Positions 51,787 to 61,204 are shown, counted from the first letter of the stretch. The stretch is 64,000 nt of DNA from Clostridia bacterium (GCA_017503105.1 JAFVTS010000010.1:112862-176861), one strand, 5' to 3'. A program made the numbers and translations. Notes: generated from the letters alone by a model not told the origin.

Positions 51787-54768
51787 TTATACGCCGCGCT
51801 CAACGCGGATTCCGAGGGTCATACTTTTCTCCGTCTGCTCGCACCAGGTGCCGTCGAAGCCCGAGTGCTCAAACGCAGTACTTATCTTGACCGTGTCAAG
51901 CGACTTGCATCCGTCAAAGACGTACGCGCCTACGGTGCTGACGCTCTTCGGTATATAGAAGCTTCTGAGCGCCGAGCATCCCGAGAATGCGTAATCACCG
52001 ATCGTCAAAAGCGAGTCGGTAACGTTAAGGGACGTAAGCGCGGTGCAGCCGAAGAATGCGTAAGAGCCGATTTGCGTAACAGCTCCGAGGCTGACCGAGG
52101 ACAGTGACTTGCATCCCGAGAAAAGACCCGAGGCGATGCTCTTTATACCCGACGGAAGCGTTATTGATTTCAGTGCGGTGCAAGCGTAAAACGCTCCGTC
52201 ACCGATCTCGGTAACGCTGCTCGGAATATTGATGCTGACGAGCGAGGCACAGCTTGCAAACGCAGAGGAATGTATAATCTTCGTTCCAGTCTTTACGGTA
52301 TATGAGGTGATAGTTTTGTCTACGGCGCTGACGAGTATCATATAGGGATTTGCCGCCGTGCCTGCGTAGATGACGCCGCCGTCGGTCGTGTAGGTGTAAG
52401 CCGAGCAATTCGCGAGCGCGTCAAATCCGACGGACGTAATACCGTCTCCAAGATTCACGCTCTTGAGCGACGTGCAGCCCGAGAAGAGCTCTACGGGAAG
52501 AGTCTTTATCTCGGAGGGAAGTGTTGCCCGCTCAAGCGCCGTACAGCCGTAGAAGATGGACGAGCCGAGCTCGAGCGCTCCCTCGGGCAGGGCGATCTCG
52601 GTCAGAGCGGTGCAGAGCATAAACGCAAAGTCGCCGACAGCCTCGACGCCGCTCGGAAGAATTACGGACTTAAGTGCCGTCATTTTGTAGAACGCGCCGT
52701 TTTCTATGACTTTAACTGAAAGCGGGATTTCAAGCTCCTCTATACCCGAACAGTTCACGAATGCAAAGTCGCATATGCGGGAAAGCGTGTCGGGGAGGTA
52801 AACGGTTTTGATCTTCGTCGCATTATAGAACGCGCCCGAGGCGATTATTTCCGTTTCGTGGTGGACGAAGAAGTCCTCGCCTGCCTCACTGTTCAAGGAA
52901 ACGAGTATCATATATGGATTCTCGGCGGTACCCGCGTAATTTCCGCCGCCGTACGTGCTGTAATTGTAGCTGCCGCCGAGAGCATAGGAGGGCTCTGCGC
53001 CCGAATCGCCTACGACACCCGACTCTTTTACGTAGCCGAGGCTTCTTACGGTGGAGGGAAGCGCTTCGATAACGAGGCTTACGCAATTCGCGAATGCGCC
53101 GAATTCAATAGCCTCAAGCCCCTCGTTAAGAGCGATGGACTCAAGGGCCTTGCAATAACCGAAGGCGTCGGCTCCGATGGATTTTACGGTGGAGGGAAGG
53201 GATATATCCGTTAGTTTTCCACACTGATAGAACATACCAACGCTGATTCTTTCAAGCCCCTCGGGGAGGGTGACCGAGGTGAGATATGTAAGTCCGTAGA
53301 AGCAGTTGTCGCCGACCATCTTAACGGTACTCGGCAGCTCTATCTCGGTAATAGCCGTGCAGGCGGCAAACGCGCCAAGACCAACGTGCTCAAGCTCCTC
53401 GATGAGCGGAAGCGCCTCAAGGGTCTCACAGCCGTAGAAAGCCATATCGCCAACGCTTGTGACGGTGAAGGGGATATCCTCTACCGCGACGAGGCTCTTA
53501 CAGCTCATAAAGACGCTGTTTGCGAGCTCTTTTAAGGGCGCGGTGGGGTCGAAGTCAACGGTGTCGAGATTAGTACATCCGCTGAAGGCTCCTTCGCCTA
53601 TCGTTTCTATGGATTTCGGGAAGTCGACGAAGGTGATGTCGGTGCAATTTTCAAAGGCGTAAGCGCCGACGTGCTTTACCGAGCTTTCAAGAAGCGAGAG
53701 GGTCATATTGGCGGTCGTTTCTTTTTTATCGTCCTCCGTAAACGTGAAGGTGCCGCTGAACGCGTACGCGTCGATTATTTCAACTGACGAGGGGATCTTG
53801 GGCATAGTCAGCGTAGAACATCCCTCAAAGGCGTGCTTTCCTATCCTCTTGACCGTGTCGGGAATCTGAATCGTGGGAACGCCCGAGTTCTGAAGAAGCC
53901 CGTCGCTTATCTCTGTGGCACCCCAGGGAAGGGTAAATTCAAAGAGGTTCTTGCACTCCGCGAAGGCGTAAGAGCCTATCTCGGGATTCTTTGCAACGAA
54001 GGTGACGGTCGCAAGAGTCGAGCACGCGTAAAATGCGTAGTCGCCGACGTATTTTACCGAAGAAGGAATGGAGACCGTGCCAAGACCCGTGCAGGACGAG
54101 AAGGCTCCCGCGCCTATCTGAGTTACGTTCTCCGTGATGAGGACGTAGTTTATTTTATCAAGGTTCGCAAGCGCGCCGTCGTAAATTATTTTCGTCGATT
54201 GCTCGGTGTTGTACGCCGTCGGCTCCGTCGGCTTGTTCACGGTCATAAGAACGAGATGGGGGTTATCCTTGTTCCCAAGGTAGTGACCGTTGTTATACGC
54301 CGTATATTTAAGAGCCGTACAGCCGTCAAATGCGCCCGCGCCTATGTACTCTACCGTGTTGGGGATGGAGATTGACGCAAGCTTTGTGCAGCCGTCAAAC
54401 GCACGCTTCGCAATAGCAACGACGGGCACGTCCCCGATCTTTTCGGGTATTACCGCCTCCGTTATATCGAGCCCCGCCGTACGCACCACGTATCCGCCGA
54501 AGTCCTCGCTGTATTCGTACGAAATGCCCTTTGCGGTGAGCACGCCGTCACCCGTGTCGTCATCGCCGCCGAAGACGAGAAGACAAACGAGCACTGCCGC
54601 AAGCACTGCGGCACAGATCAGCGAGATGAGTATAATTTTGTTTTGCTTGCTCATCGGAGCTTTTTTCGAGGGAGAGAAGATCGCTTTTTTCGAAGTTCCC
54701 TTGGATTGTTCGATTTCTGATGCGCGCGATGCCGTCGCACGGCGCTGCTTTGCTGTTTTCTTTGCCAT
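51787..54768 (-). CDS. BspA-like leucine-rich repeat surface protein, membrane-anchored
   Basis: 993 aa; GGAAGG precedes the ATG. Residues 1-45 are basic and cytoplasmic, residues 46-66 one membrane helix (IILISLICAAVLAAVLVCLL), and everything after faces outward. From about residue 85 to the end runs a long array of BspA-type repeats (consensus IPxxVxxIGxxAFxxCxxL, 22-24 residues). The array is broken three times by a characteristic element reading roughly YAGTAENPYMILVS followed by T-IIxxGAF, at about residues 160-210, 615-665 and 800-850, giving three super-blocks. Related proteins in other bacteria bind host matrix proteins or other surfaces. No enzyme domain is seen. It has its own consensus promoter. 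Adhesion is inferred from the family. Confidence 0.88.
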   Translation of the reverse strand: MAKKTAKQRRATASRASEIEQSKGTSKKAIFSPSKKAPMSKQNKIILISLICAAVLAAVLVCLLVFGGDDDTGDGVLTAKGISYEYSEDFGGYVVRTAGLDITEAVIPEKIGDVPVVAIAKRAFDGCTKLASISIPNTVEYIGAGAFDGCTALKYTAYNNGHYLGNKDNPHLVLMTVNKPTEPTAYNTEQSTKIIYDGALANLDKINYVLITENVTQIGAGAFSSCTGLGTVSIPSSVKYVGDYAFYACSTLATVTFVAKNPEIGSYAFAECKNLFEFTLPWGATEISDGLLQNSGVPTIQIPDTVKRIGKHAFEGCSTLTMPKIPSSVEIIDAYAFSGTFTFTEDDKKETTANMTLSLLESSVKHVGAYAFENCTDITFVDFPKSIETIGEGAFSGCTNLDTVDFDPTAPLKELANSVFMSCKSLVAVEDIPFTVTSVGDMAFYGCETLEALPLIEELEHVGLGAFAACTAITEIELPSTVKMVGDNCFYGLTYLTSVTLPEGLERISVGMFYQCGKLTDISLPSTVKSIGADAFGYCKALESIALNEGLEAIEFGAFANCVSLVIEALPSTVRSLGYVKESGVVGDSGAEPSYALGGSYNYSTYGGGNYAGTAENPYMILVSLNSEAGEDFFVHHETEIIASGAFYNATKIKTVYLPDTLSRICDFAFVNCSGIEELEIPLSVKVIENGAFYKMTALKSVILPSGVEAVGDFAFMLCTALTEIALPEGALELGSSIFYGCTALERATLPSEIKTLPVELFSGCTSLKSVNLGDGITSVGFDALANCSAYTYTTDGGVIYAGTAANPYMILVSAVDKTITSYTVKTGTKIIHSSAFASCASLVSINIPSSVTEIGDGAFYACTALKSITLPSGIKSIASGLFSGCKSLSSVSLGAVTQIGSYAFFGCTALTSLNVTDSLLTIGDYAFSGCSALRSFYIPKSVSTVGAYVFDGCKSLDTVKISTAFEHSGFDGTWCEQTEKSMTLGIRVERGV

Positions 54769-54820
54769 AATTACCTTCCATATATAAAAGAGGTCGGACT
54801 CTTTTTTTATCGTATTTTAA

Positions 54821-54850
54821 ATTATACCATATATCTTCAAGGCTTGTCAA
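54821..54850 (-). promoter_or_regulatory. promoter of the BspA-like gene
   Basis: Minus strand: TTGACA (54845-54850), 18 bases, TATAAT (54821-54826). Confidence 0.8.
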
Positions 54851-54905
54851 TAAGTCTTTTAATAATTTAACTTATAATTTATATTTATAATAGCGGGCAG
54901 AGGAA

Positions 54906-54943
54906 TAAAAAAGCGGCGCGGCAGAAAAACGCATCCGCCGCGC
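54906..54943 (-). terminator. terminator of tcdA
   Basis: On the minus strand GCGCGGC (54937-54943) pairs with GCCGCGC (54916-54922), followed by CGCTTTTTT. Confidence 0.8.
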
Positions 54944-54962
54944 AAGCTTACTTCAAGAAATA

Positions 54963-55670
54963 TTAAAGCGTTTTCGTTAAGTCCTTTACGACCTCGCCCC
55001 CGATGATAAGCCCCATAACCGACGGCACGAACGAAACGCTTCCCGGTGCCGCCTCACCCTCCGAAAGGCTTGGAGCGTCGCAGGGCGGGCAGACGGGCGG
55101 CTCCTTTGAGTATACCACCTTCAAGGACGTGACGCCCTCTTTTTTTAGAGCGGTGCGCACGGCTCTGGCAAGAGGACAAACGCTCGTTTTTGAAATGTCG
55201 GACACCTCGAAGCGCGTCGGGTCGAGCTTCTTTCCCGCTCCCATTGCGCTTATTATCGGCGTACCCGCTTTTTTTACGCTCACGATAAGGTCGACCTTGC
55301 TCCTTACGGAGTCGATGGCGTCTATTACGTAATCGTATTCCGTAAAGTCAAAGCTCCCTTTGGTTTCTTCCGAATAGAAGAGCTTCAGCGCGTGCACGGT
55401 GGCGTCGGGATTTACGTCTTTTATTCTCTCCTTCATAACGTCTACCTTTGCTCTGCCGACGGTTGAAGTGAGGGCTATTATCTGCCTGTTTATGTTGGAG
55501 TCCGAAACCTCGTCGGAGTCAACGACCGTTATTTCTCCGACCCCGGCCCGCGCCAGCGCCTCGACTGCAAAGCCGCCGACCCCGCCGACTCCGAAGACGG
55601 CAACGTGGGCGTCAGAGAGTCTTTTCACAGCACCGCATCCGAGCAGAAGCTCGGTTCTTGTTTTATCCAT
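54963..55670 (-). CDS. tcdA: tRNA threonylcarbamoyladenosine dehydratase (ThiF/E1-like)
   Basis: 235 aa. ATP-dependent dehydration of t6A37 in tRNA to its cyclic form (ct6A). The E1-like fold is clear: VAVFGVGGVGGFAVEALARAGVG with GVGGVG at residues 27-32, VDSDEVSDSNINRQ, TVGRAKVDVMKERI(K)DVNP, and DYVIDAIDS. A CPPC motif near residue 200 is a common feature in the C-terminal part. AAGGAG precedes the ATG. It lies 54 bp after nagA on the same strand, so both are probably read from the nagA promoter, and it ends at a terminator. Confidence 0.9.
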   Translation of the reverse strand: MDKTRTELLLGCGAVKRLSDAHVAVFGVGGVGGFAVEALARAGVGEITVVDSDEVSDSNINRQIIALTSTVGRAKVDVMKERIKDVNPDATVHALKLFYSEETKGSFDFTEYDYVIDAIDSVRSKVDLIVSVKKAGTPIISAMGAGKKLDPTRFEVSDISKTSVCPLARAVRTALKKEGVTSLKVVYSKEPPVCPPCDAPSLSEGEAAPGSVSFVPSVMGLIIGGEVVKDLTKTL

Positions 55671-55724
55671 CTCTTCTCCTTAAAATTCACACGGGGTACG
55701 CTGGTTTTGGAAAATTGTAAACTT

Positions 55725-56792
55725 TTATTTACAAAAATTACCCATCGCCGCCGCAGTGATAAGATTATAGCTTTCATCGGTTATGATGAAGTCCGCGTCG
55801 TAGCCGACCTCTATTTTGCCCTTGTTAAGTCCCATAAGGCGTGCGGGCGTTTCGCTTGCCATTTTGAAAGCGTCCTCCTCGGGAATGCCGAAGGATATCG
55901 CGCATCTTACGCAGTCAAGGAGAGTTGAGCTTGAGCCCGCAAGAGCGCCCTCGCGCGTTCTGACCGTCCCTTCATTGACAACGACGTCAAGACCGCCGAG
56001 CTTATACTCTCCGTCGGGCATTTTTGCCGCCTCGACCGAGTCGCTGATGAGCACTACTTTGTCGGGTCCGTAGAGCTTCACGAGCAGTCTTACCGCAGAC
56101 GGATGGACGTGCTTTCCGTCGGAAATAAGCTGGGCGTAAGCACCTGCGTCGGCGCCTGCTGCGATGGGCCCGGGATTCCTGTGGTGTATTCCGGGCATTG
56201 CGTTGTACGTGTGAGTCAAGCAGTCAGCTCCCGCAGCAAACGCCTTCATTGCCGTGTCGTAATCGGCATCCGTATGACCGAGGCAGACCACGACCCCCGC
56301 CGCCTTTGCCTTTTTAATGAATTCCTCCGCGCCCTCAAGTTCGGGGGCGATGGTGATGAGCTTTGCCGTCGGGCAGGCTTCAAGGAGTGAGAAATCAAGA
56401 TCGTGAACGTACGAGGGATTTTGCGCGCCCTTGTATTTCACGTTTATGAAGGGCCCCTCAAGATGGAACCCGGGGATGTTAGCTCCGCCGTTAAAGACCG
56501 TTTTCGCGCCTGCCGATTTCATAATATCGCCAAAGGGCATAGTCATAGTCGTGGGATACCAGGTGGTGGTGCCGTTTTCAAGATAGAAGCGCGCGAGCCT
56601 TTCAAAATCGGCGTACATCGTGTCTATTCCGATAGCACCATGGCTGTGGACATCTATGAGTCCCGGGAATATTTTAGCTCCTCCGAAATCTCTGCCCGCC
56701 TCGGCGCATTTGCCAACGTGGGTTATTTTTCCGTTTTCAAAGCCTATATCCGTAAGCTCGCCGAATAGGCTGACGTTTTTTATGTATTGCAT
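55725..56792 (-). CDS. nagA: N-acetylglucosamine-6-phosphate deacetylase
   Basis: 355 aa. Removes acetate from GlcNAc-6-phosphate, giving glucosamine-6-phosphate for glycolysis or wall synthesis. An amidohydrolase barrel with metal ligands in view: HSH at 49-51, Glu112 in FHLEGPF, His173 in LGHTDADYD, His194 in LTHTYNAM, and catalytic Asp251 in LISDSVEAA. Substrate loop GIHHRNPGPI is present. GGGGAAAAAT before the ATG is a modest ribosome site. nagB is not adjacent. Its promoter faces away from that of yifB. It could take up amino sugars released from host glycans or recycled peptidoglycan; the link to the lyase cluster is inferred only. Confidence 0.93.
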   Translation of the reverse strand: MQYIKNVSLFGELTDIGFENGKITHVGKCAEAGRDFGGAKIFPGLIDVHSHGAIGIDTMYADFERLARFYLENGTTTWYPTTMTMPFGDIMKSAGAKTVFNGGANIPGFHLEGPFINVKYKGAQNPSYVHDLDFSLLEACPTAKLITIAPELEGAEEFIKKAKAAGVVVCLGHTDADYDTAMKAFAAGADCLTHTYNAMPGIHHRNPGPIAAGADAGAYAQLISDGKHVHPSAVRLLVKLYGPDKVVLISDSVEAAKMPDGEYKLGGLDVVVNEGTVRTREGALAGSSSTLLDCVRCAISFGIPEEDAFKMASETPARLMGLNKGKIEVGYDADFIITDESYNLITAAAMGNFCK

Positions 56793-56824
56793 ATTTTTCC
56801 CCTTTTTGATACGTTTTTATTATA

Positions 56825-56853
56825 ATTATAAACGTAAAATTCTAAATTGTCAA
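56825..56853 (-). promoter_or_regulatory. promoter of nagA-tcdA
   Basis: Minus strand: TTGACA (56848-56853), 17 bases, TATAAT (56825-56830). Confidence 0.85.
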
Positions 56854-56861
56854 TAAAGCTA

Positions 56862-56890
56862 TTGATTTATTCCGTAAAAATATGTATAAT
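56862..56890 (+). promoter_or_regulatory. promoter of yifB
   Basis: TTGATT (56862-56867), 17 bases, TATAAT (56885-56890). Its -35 lies 8 bp from the -35 of the nagA promoter, so the two are back to back. Confidence 0.8.
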
Positions 56891-56927
56891 TAAACTATAA
56901 AATACTTTTTCAGAAGAGCAGGTCTTT

Positions 56928-58472
56928 ATGTTATCAAGAATTTATTCCTCGGGCGTTATGGGCATCGAGGGCTTTGAAGTTATAGTGGAGTGCAGCGCGT
57001 GGGACAGAATACCGAAGTTTGAACTTGTCGGACTTCCCGACGCCGCCGTAAAAGAGGCGAAAAACAGAGTTCAGTCCGCCTGCGAGAACAGCGGATTTAC
57101 CTTTCCGCCGCTTGATATAATGGTCAATCTGGCTCCCGCCGACGTTAAGAAGGAGGGAAGCGCCTTCGACCTTGCCATTCTTTGCTCAATTCTGCAAAGC
57201 GACGGTCTTATTCCGAAAACCTACGATTTTTCCGACAAGTGTCTTGTCGGTGAGCTTTCGCTCTCGGGTGAGGTCAGAGGGATAAACGGTATTCTTCCTA
57301 TGACCGTCGGAGCGCGCGATTCGGGCAGGCGCGAGATATTCGTTCCATACGAAAACGCAGGCGAGGCGGCGGTGGTCGACGGCATTACCGTCTTTGGAGT
57401 CAAAAATCTCCGTCAGCTTGTAAACCATATCAAGGGCATTGAGCCAATCTCCCCAACCGTCAGCGACAAGAGCTCGTTCGATCTTGCGGCAAGGGCAGGC
57501 TGTCCCGATTTCTCCGAGGTCAGAGGTCAGCTCAAAGCAAAGCGCGCCCTTGAAATTGCAGCCGCAGGCGGTCATAACGTGCTTATGATAGGACCGCCCG
57601 GTGCAGGAAAATCAATGCTCGCGAAAAGACTTCCCTCGATTTTGCCCGATATGAGCTTTGAGGAGGCTATCGAAACGACGAAGATACACTCCGTGTCGGG
57701 CACGCTGAAAACGAATCTCATAACCGAGCGCCCCTTCCGCTCGCCGCACCACACGGTCAGTATGCCTGGTCTTATTGGCGGTGGCGTCAGCCCGCGTCCC
57801 GGTGAAATATCTATGGCGCATAACGGAATCCTTTTCCTCGACGAGCTTCCCGAATTTTCGAAGACGGTAACGGAGTCCCTTCGACAGCCGCTTGAGGACG
57901 GATGCGTAACAGTTACCCGCGCGATAGCAAAGGTCACTTATCCTGCGTCGTTTATGCTCGTTTGCGCGATGAACCCTTGCAGATGCGGCTATTTCGGTGA
58001 TGAAAACCGCAGATGCACCTGCACTCCCGCGGGAATTACGAAATACCTCGAAAAGGTCAGCGGACCGCTTCTTGACAGAATTGATATTGAAATAGAGCTC
58101 CCCGCAGTTTCCTACGACGAGATATCGGGGAAAACAGCACCCGGCGAGCCCTCTGCGGAAATAAGGAAAAGAGTCAACGCCGCCCGCGCCTTCGCAAACG
58201 CAAGGCTTGAGCGCGACGGACAAAAGACGGGTACCCTTAACGCCAAGCTCACCCCCGCTATGCTCAGAAAATACTGCACGCCCGACGAGGACGGCTCCGC
58301 CCTTATGCGCGCGGCGTTTGAATCACTCGGACTTTCCGCAAGAGGTCACGACAGAGTGTTAAGAGTCGCGAGAACTATCGCAGACCTCGACGGTTGCGAG
58401 AAGATAAACGCCGACCATATAGCCGAGGCGATAATGTACCGTTCTCTTGACAGAAAGTATTGGAAAAGGTAA
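56928..58472 (+). CDS. yifB: YifB/ComM family Mg-chelatase-like AAA+ ATPase
   Basis: 514 aa, full length for the family. The N-terminal part (residues about 20-170) is the ChlI-like S5/Lon-type domain, VGLPDAAVKEAKNRVQSACENSG and VNLAPADVKKEGSAFDLAI. The AAA+ domain follows with FSEVRGQLKAKRALEIAAAGGHN, Walker A GPPGAGKSM near 222, Walker B GILFLDELPEF, and the CAMNPCRCGYFG Cys motif; a C-terminal Mg-chelatase region ends the protein. In naturally competent bacteria ComM is a branch-migration helicase aiding recombination of taken-up DNA; in others the role is less clear. It is transcribed alone and converges on pepT. Confidence 0.93.
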   Translation: MLSRIYSSGVMGIEGFEVIVECSAWDRIPKFELVGLPDAAVKEAKNRVQSACENSGFTFPPLDIMVNLAPADVKKEGSAFDLAILCSILQSDGLIPKTYDFSDKCLVGELSLSGEVRGINGILPMTVGARDSGRREIFVPYENAGEAAVVDGITVFGVKNLRQLVNHIKGIEPISPTVSDKSSFDLAARAGCPDFSEVRGQLKAKRALEIAAAGGHNVLMIGPPGAGKSMLAKRLPSILPDMSFEEAIETTKIHSVSGTLKTNLITERPFRSPHHTVSMPGLIGGGVSPRPGEISMAHNGILFLDELPEFSKTVTESLRQPLEDGCVTVTRAIAKVTYPASFMLVCAMNPCRCGYFGDENRRCTCTPAGITKYLEKVSGPLLDRIDIEIELPAVSYDEISGKTAPGEPSAEIRKRVNAARAFANARLERDGQKTGTLNAKLTPAMLRKYCTPDEDGSALMRAAFESLGLSARGHDRVLRVARTIADLDGCEKINADHIAEAIMYRSLDRKYWKR

Positions 58473-58495
58473 TACCCCCACCCGTGTTAAAAAAA

Positions 58496-58527
58496 GCACG
58501 CTCATTTGTCGTGAGCGTGCCTTTTTT
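58496..58527. terminator. bidirectional terminator between yifB and pepT
   Basis: GCACGCTCA (58496-58504) pairs with TGAGCGTGC (58512-58520), T-runs on both sides. It overlaps the stop codon of pepT. A copy of the TTAACACGGG core (58481-58490, minus) directly adjoins it. Confidence 0.9.
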
Positions 58528-59734
58528 ATTGCTGTTTTTCCGCTATCTTCACTATTATATCGACCATTTTTTCCATAGCGTCCACACTCACGAATTCAAA
58601 GCGCGAGTGGAAGTTTTCACCGCCCGTTGAAAGGTTGGGACAAGGAAGACCCATAAACGAGAGCCTCGCACCGTCCGTACCTCCTCTTATCGGGACGGTC
58701 TTTGGGGTGACGCCGAGGGCGAGCATTGCCGCCTTCGCGCGCTCGACGGTGTGCATATTTTTCTCGATTATCTCTCTCATATTATAATAAGAGTCGCGGA
58801 CGGTGCACTCAATGACACCCGCGCCGTATTTTTCGGAGAGCTTTGCTGCCGCGTCCTTAAAAAGTTGCTTCTTTTGCTCAAATTTCTCTTTGTCGTGATC
58901 TCTTATGATGTACGAGAGCTGTGCTTCCTCGCAGTTGCCAAAGACGTCCGTCAGATGGATGAAGCCCTCGTAGCCTTCGGTCTTTTCAGGCACTGCATCC
59001 TTCGGCATAAGCTCTTCGAATTCGCAGGCGATGCGCGCGGCGTTTATCATTTTACCCTTAGCGCTTCCTGGATGTATGCTCACGCCCTTTACGACTATCT
59101 TGCCCGATGCGGCGTTGAAATTCTCGTATTCAAGCTCGCCGAGCGCACCTCCGTCGACCGTGTAGGCAAAATCCGCGCCGAACTTCTCAACGTCGAAAAG
59201 ATCCGCGCCTCTGCCTATCTCCTCGTCGGGCGTGAAGGCTATGCATATCCTACCGTGCGGAGCGCTCGATCTGACGATGCTCTCGGCGGCGCTCATTATC
59301 TCGGCAATCCCCGCCTTGTCGTCAGCTCCGAGCAAGGTCGTGCCGTCAGTAACTATAAGCCTCTCGCCCACGTGCTCGTTGAGAACGGGAAAATCCTCGG
59401 GGCTCATCACGATATTTTTCTCTTCGTTTAAGACGACGTCCCCACCCGTGTAGAGAATTTCACGTGCGTTGATGGGCGCGTCGGGTGCGTCGGGCGATGT
59501 GTCCATATGTGCTATAAAGCCTATCGCGGGCAAGCCCTCTTTCGTTTCGCGAAGTTCGGCGTAAACGTAGCCGTGCTCGGTCATACGCGCGTTTTCCGCC
59601 CCCATTTCCCGAAGCTCCGCGACAAGCTCCCCTGCAAGCGCAAGCTGCTTTTCTGTGCTCGGCGTGCTTTCGCTATCCTCCGAGGACATCGTCGGGTATG
59701 AAATGTATTTTAAAAATCTCGTTCTTACGTCCAT
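58526..59734 (-). CDS. pepT: peptidase T (tripeptide aminopeptidase)
   Basis: 402 aa, close to the usual 405-410. An M20-family zinc enzyme of the cytoplasm that removes the N-terminal residue from tripeptides. Metal ligands and motifs: GFIAHMDTSPDAPD with His76 and Asp78, GTTLLGADDKAGIAEI with the bridging Asp, FTPDEEIGRGADLFD with the catalytic Glu, AYTVDGGALGELEYENFNAA, and the C-terminal RGGTDGARLSFMGLPCPNLSTGG. AAGGAG precedes the ATG. It has its own promoter and terminator. Confidence 0.94.
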   Translation of the reverse strand: MDVRTRFLKYISYPTMSSEDSESTPSTEKQLALAGELVAELREMGAENARMTEHGYVYAELRETKEGLPAIGFIAHMDTSPDAPDAPINAREILYTGGDVVLNEEKNIVMSPEDFPVLNEHVGERLIVTDGTTLLGADDKAGIAEIMSAAESIVRSSAPHGRICIAFTPDEEIGRGADLFDVEKFGADFAYTVDGGALGELEYENFNAASGKIVVKGVSIHPGSAKGKMINAARIACEFEELMPKDAVPEKTEGYEGFIHLTDVFGNCEEAQLSYIIRDHDKEKFEQKKQLFKDAAAKLSEKYGAGVIECTVRDSYYNMREIIEKNMHTVERAKAAMLALGVTPKTVPIRGGTDGARLSFMGLPCPNLSTGGENFHSRFEFVSVDAMEKMVDIIVKIAEKQQ

Positions 59735-59758
59735 ATACGTCTCCTTGTTTTTTCTTTT

Positions 59759-59787
59759 ATTGTATCATTCATTCCTTTCAAAGTCAA
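59759..59787 (-). promoter_or_regulatory. promoter of pepT
   Basis: Minus strand: TTGACT (59782-59787), 17 bases, TACAAT (59759-59764). Confidence 0.7.
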
Positions 59788-59846
59788 GAGAAAAAAAGAA
59801 CGGAGAGAAAAGCACCGTGCACTCACTCCCCGTCCGTATTCTCTAT

Positions 59847-61058
59847 TTAACTTTTCGGCTCGACTTTTCTCATCTCCGCCTCAACGCCCGCTTCCATAAG
59901 CGAAAGAACTATCATTCTTGCCTCCTCGGGCTTTACCGAGCGCTTCAGCACCGCAGGGGTGGATCTCGTCGCCTTTTCGGCATCTTCGCGCGTAAGACCG
60001 ACAAGGTCGTGTATGGCTTCTATAACGGCAAGTGAGCCGCCGCCCGCGTCCGTCATAACTATGTCGTACTTTAATTGCGCCTGAACGGGTCTTTCGATTA
60101 TCTTAGGCTCGGCGAGCGTTTGAAGATCCGAAGGCTCGGCGTTAGCGCTGCCCGACGCACCTCCCGCTTCGGTTTTCTTAACACGGGGTGCGGGCTTTCT
60201 CGCAGGCTTCTTCGTTTCAGAGGTCGTCGGAGGCGCACTTTCTGTTTCCGAAACGCTCGGAGCGTCCTTTGTTTCGGGCACTTCGGAAACCGCCGCACCG
60301 TAAACGTCGCCGATACCCTCTAAGGGCGTGGATCCTTTTTCGTAAGGTGTACCAAGGTCTTTCTTTGGCTCGGAGGACGGCTTTATCGGCTGGGATCTTT
60401 TCGGCTTCGCGACGGCGCTCTCCATTTCGTCCGAGGTCTTAAGTCCAAGGGCGCGTCGCTCGTCGTCCGTCATATCGTCAACGCCCTGAAGCTCACGCTT
60501 CAAAAACGGAATTATGAACGTGCCGACGGCGTCAATTATCGCCGTGATTCCGATTACGACCGCACAGGTGCTCATCTGCTTGTCTTTTATCTCGGCGGGA
60601 GTCAGGCGTATCATAGAAAACGCAAGTATCAGCGTCACGACGGCTATTACGGCCGCTATTATTTTGCTTGCCTTCGTGTATTTCTTTGAATTAAGCGAGA
60701 GCGCGAGCTTCACTGCCGCGTCGGTTGCGATAATGCAGGCAAACACGGCGCACACCGTGCCCGCTACGCTCTTCATAAACACCATTATAAGAATGCCTGC
60801 CACGAGCAAAAGACCTGCTGAAACAAGCTTTAATACGAACAGCCTCGTGTCACCACGCTTGCTTATCAAGGTAAGCGTTGCTATCACCGTCGCAACGATT
60901 ACCGTAAAAGCTCCCGTGACGATGGAAATATACTCGATTTTGCTTGCGATGGCAATGAATAATATTCCGAGCAGCGCCAAAGCCGTTGCGATCGGAATGG
61001 GTATCCACTTTTTCGGTATCAAGGGCTTTTTCTTGATCTGATAAGACTTTCCGTACAT
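59847..61058 (-). CDS. membrane protein with a C-terminal ribosomal L7/L12-like domain
   Basis: 403 aa; AAAGAGGT lies upstream of the ATG. Six or so hydrophobic helices span residues 20-190 and resemble short-helix membrane families such as HdeD/DUF308, though this is only an impression. A disordered Pro/Ser/Glu/Lys-rich linker (about 195-325) follows. The last 70 residues (about 331-400) look like the L7/L12 C-terminal domain: YDIVMTDAGGGSLAVIEAIHDLVGL-TREDAEKATRSTPAVLKRSV-EEARMIVLSLMEAGVEAEM (hyphens mark segment breaks), matching the usual DVxLTxAGxxKxAVIKxVRxxTGLxLKEAKxLV pattern. In ribosomes that domain recruits translation GTPases. Here it would face the cytoplasm. Own promoter, no operon partner. 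Function unknown. Confidence 0.8.
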   Translation of the reverse strand: MYGKSYQIKKKPLIPKKWIPIPIATALALLGILFIAIASKIEYISIVTGAFTVIVATVIATLTLISKRGDTRLFVLKLVSAGLLLVAGILIMVFMKSVAGTVCAVFACIIATDAAVKLALSLNSKKYTKASKIIAAVIAVVTLILAFSMIRLTPAEIKDKQMSTCAVVIGITAIIDAVGTFIIPFLKRELQGVDDMTDDERRALGLKTSDEMESAVAKPKRSQPIKPSSEPKKDLGTPYEKGSTPLEGIGDVYGAAVSEVPETKDAPSVSETESAPPTTSETKKPARKPAPRVKKTEAGGASGSANAEPSDLQTLAEPKIIERPVQAQLKYDIVMTDAGGGSLAVIEAIHDLVGLTREDAEKATRSTPAVLKRSVKPEEARMIVLSLMEAGVEAEMRKVEPKS

Positions 61059-61093
61059 TCGGGCAATACCTCTTTTTTAAATATCTTATAATT

Positions 61094-61123
61094 AGTATAC
61101 AACAAAATCGAAATCATTGTCAA
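61094..61123 (-). promoter_or_regulatory. promoter of the L7/L12-domain membrane protein gene
   Basis: Minus strand: TTGACA (61118-61123), 18 bases, TATACT (61094-61099). Confidence 0.75.
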
Positions 61124-61204
61124 GGCTTTTTGAAAATTTAAAGCTTCTTCGCGCGAGGGCGAGCGGTATTTAATTAAGGAATAAGAAGCACTGCGTTTGC
61201 GGAC

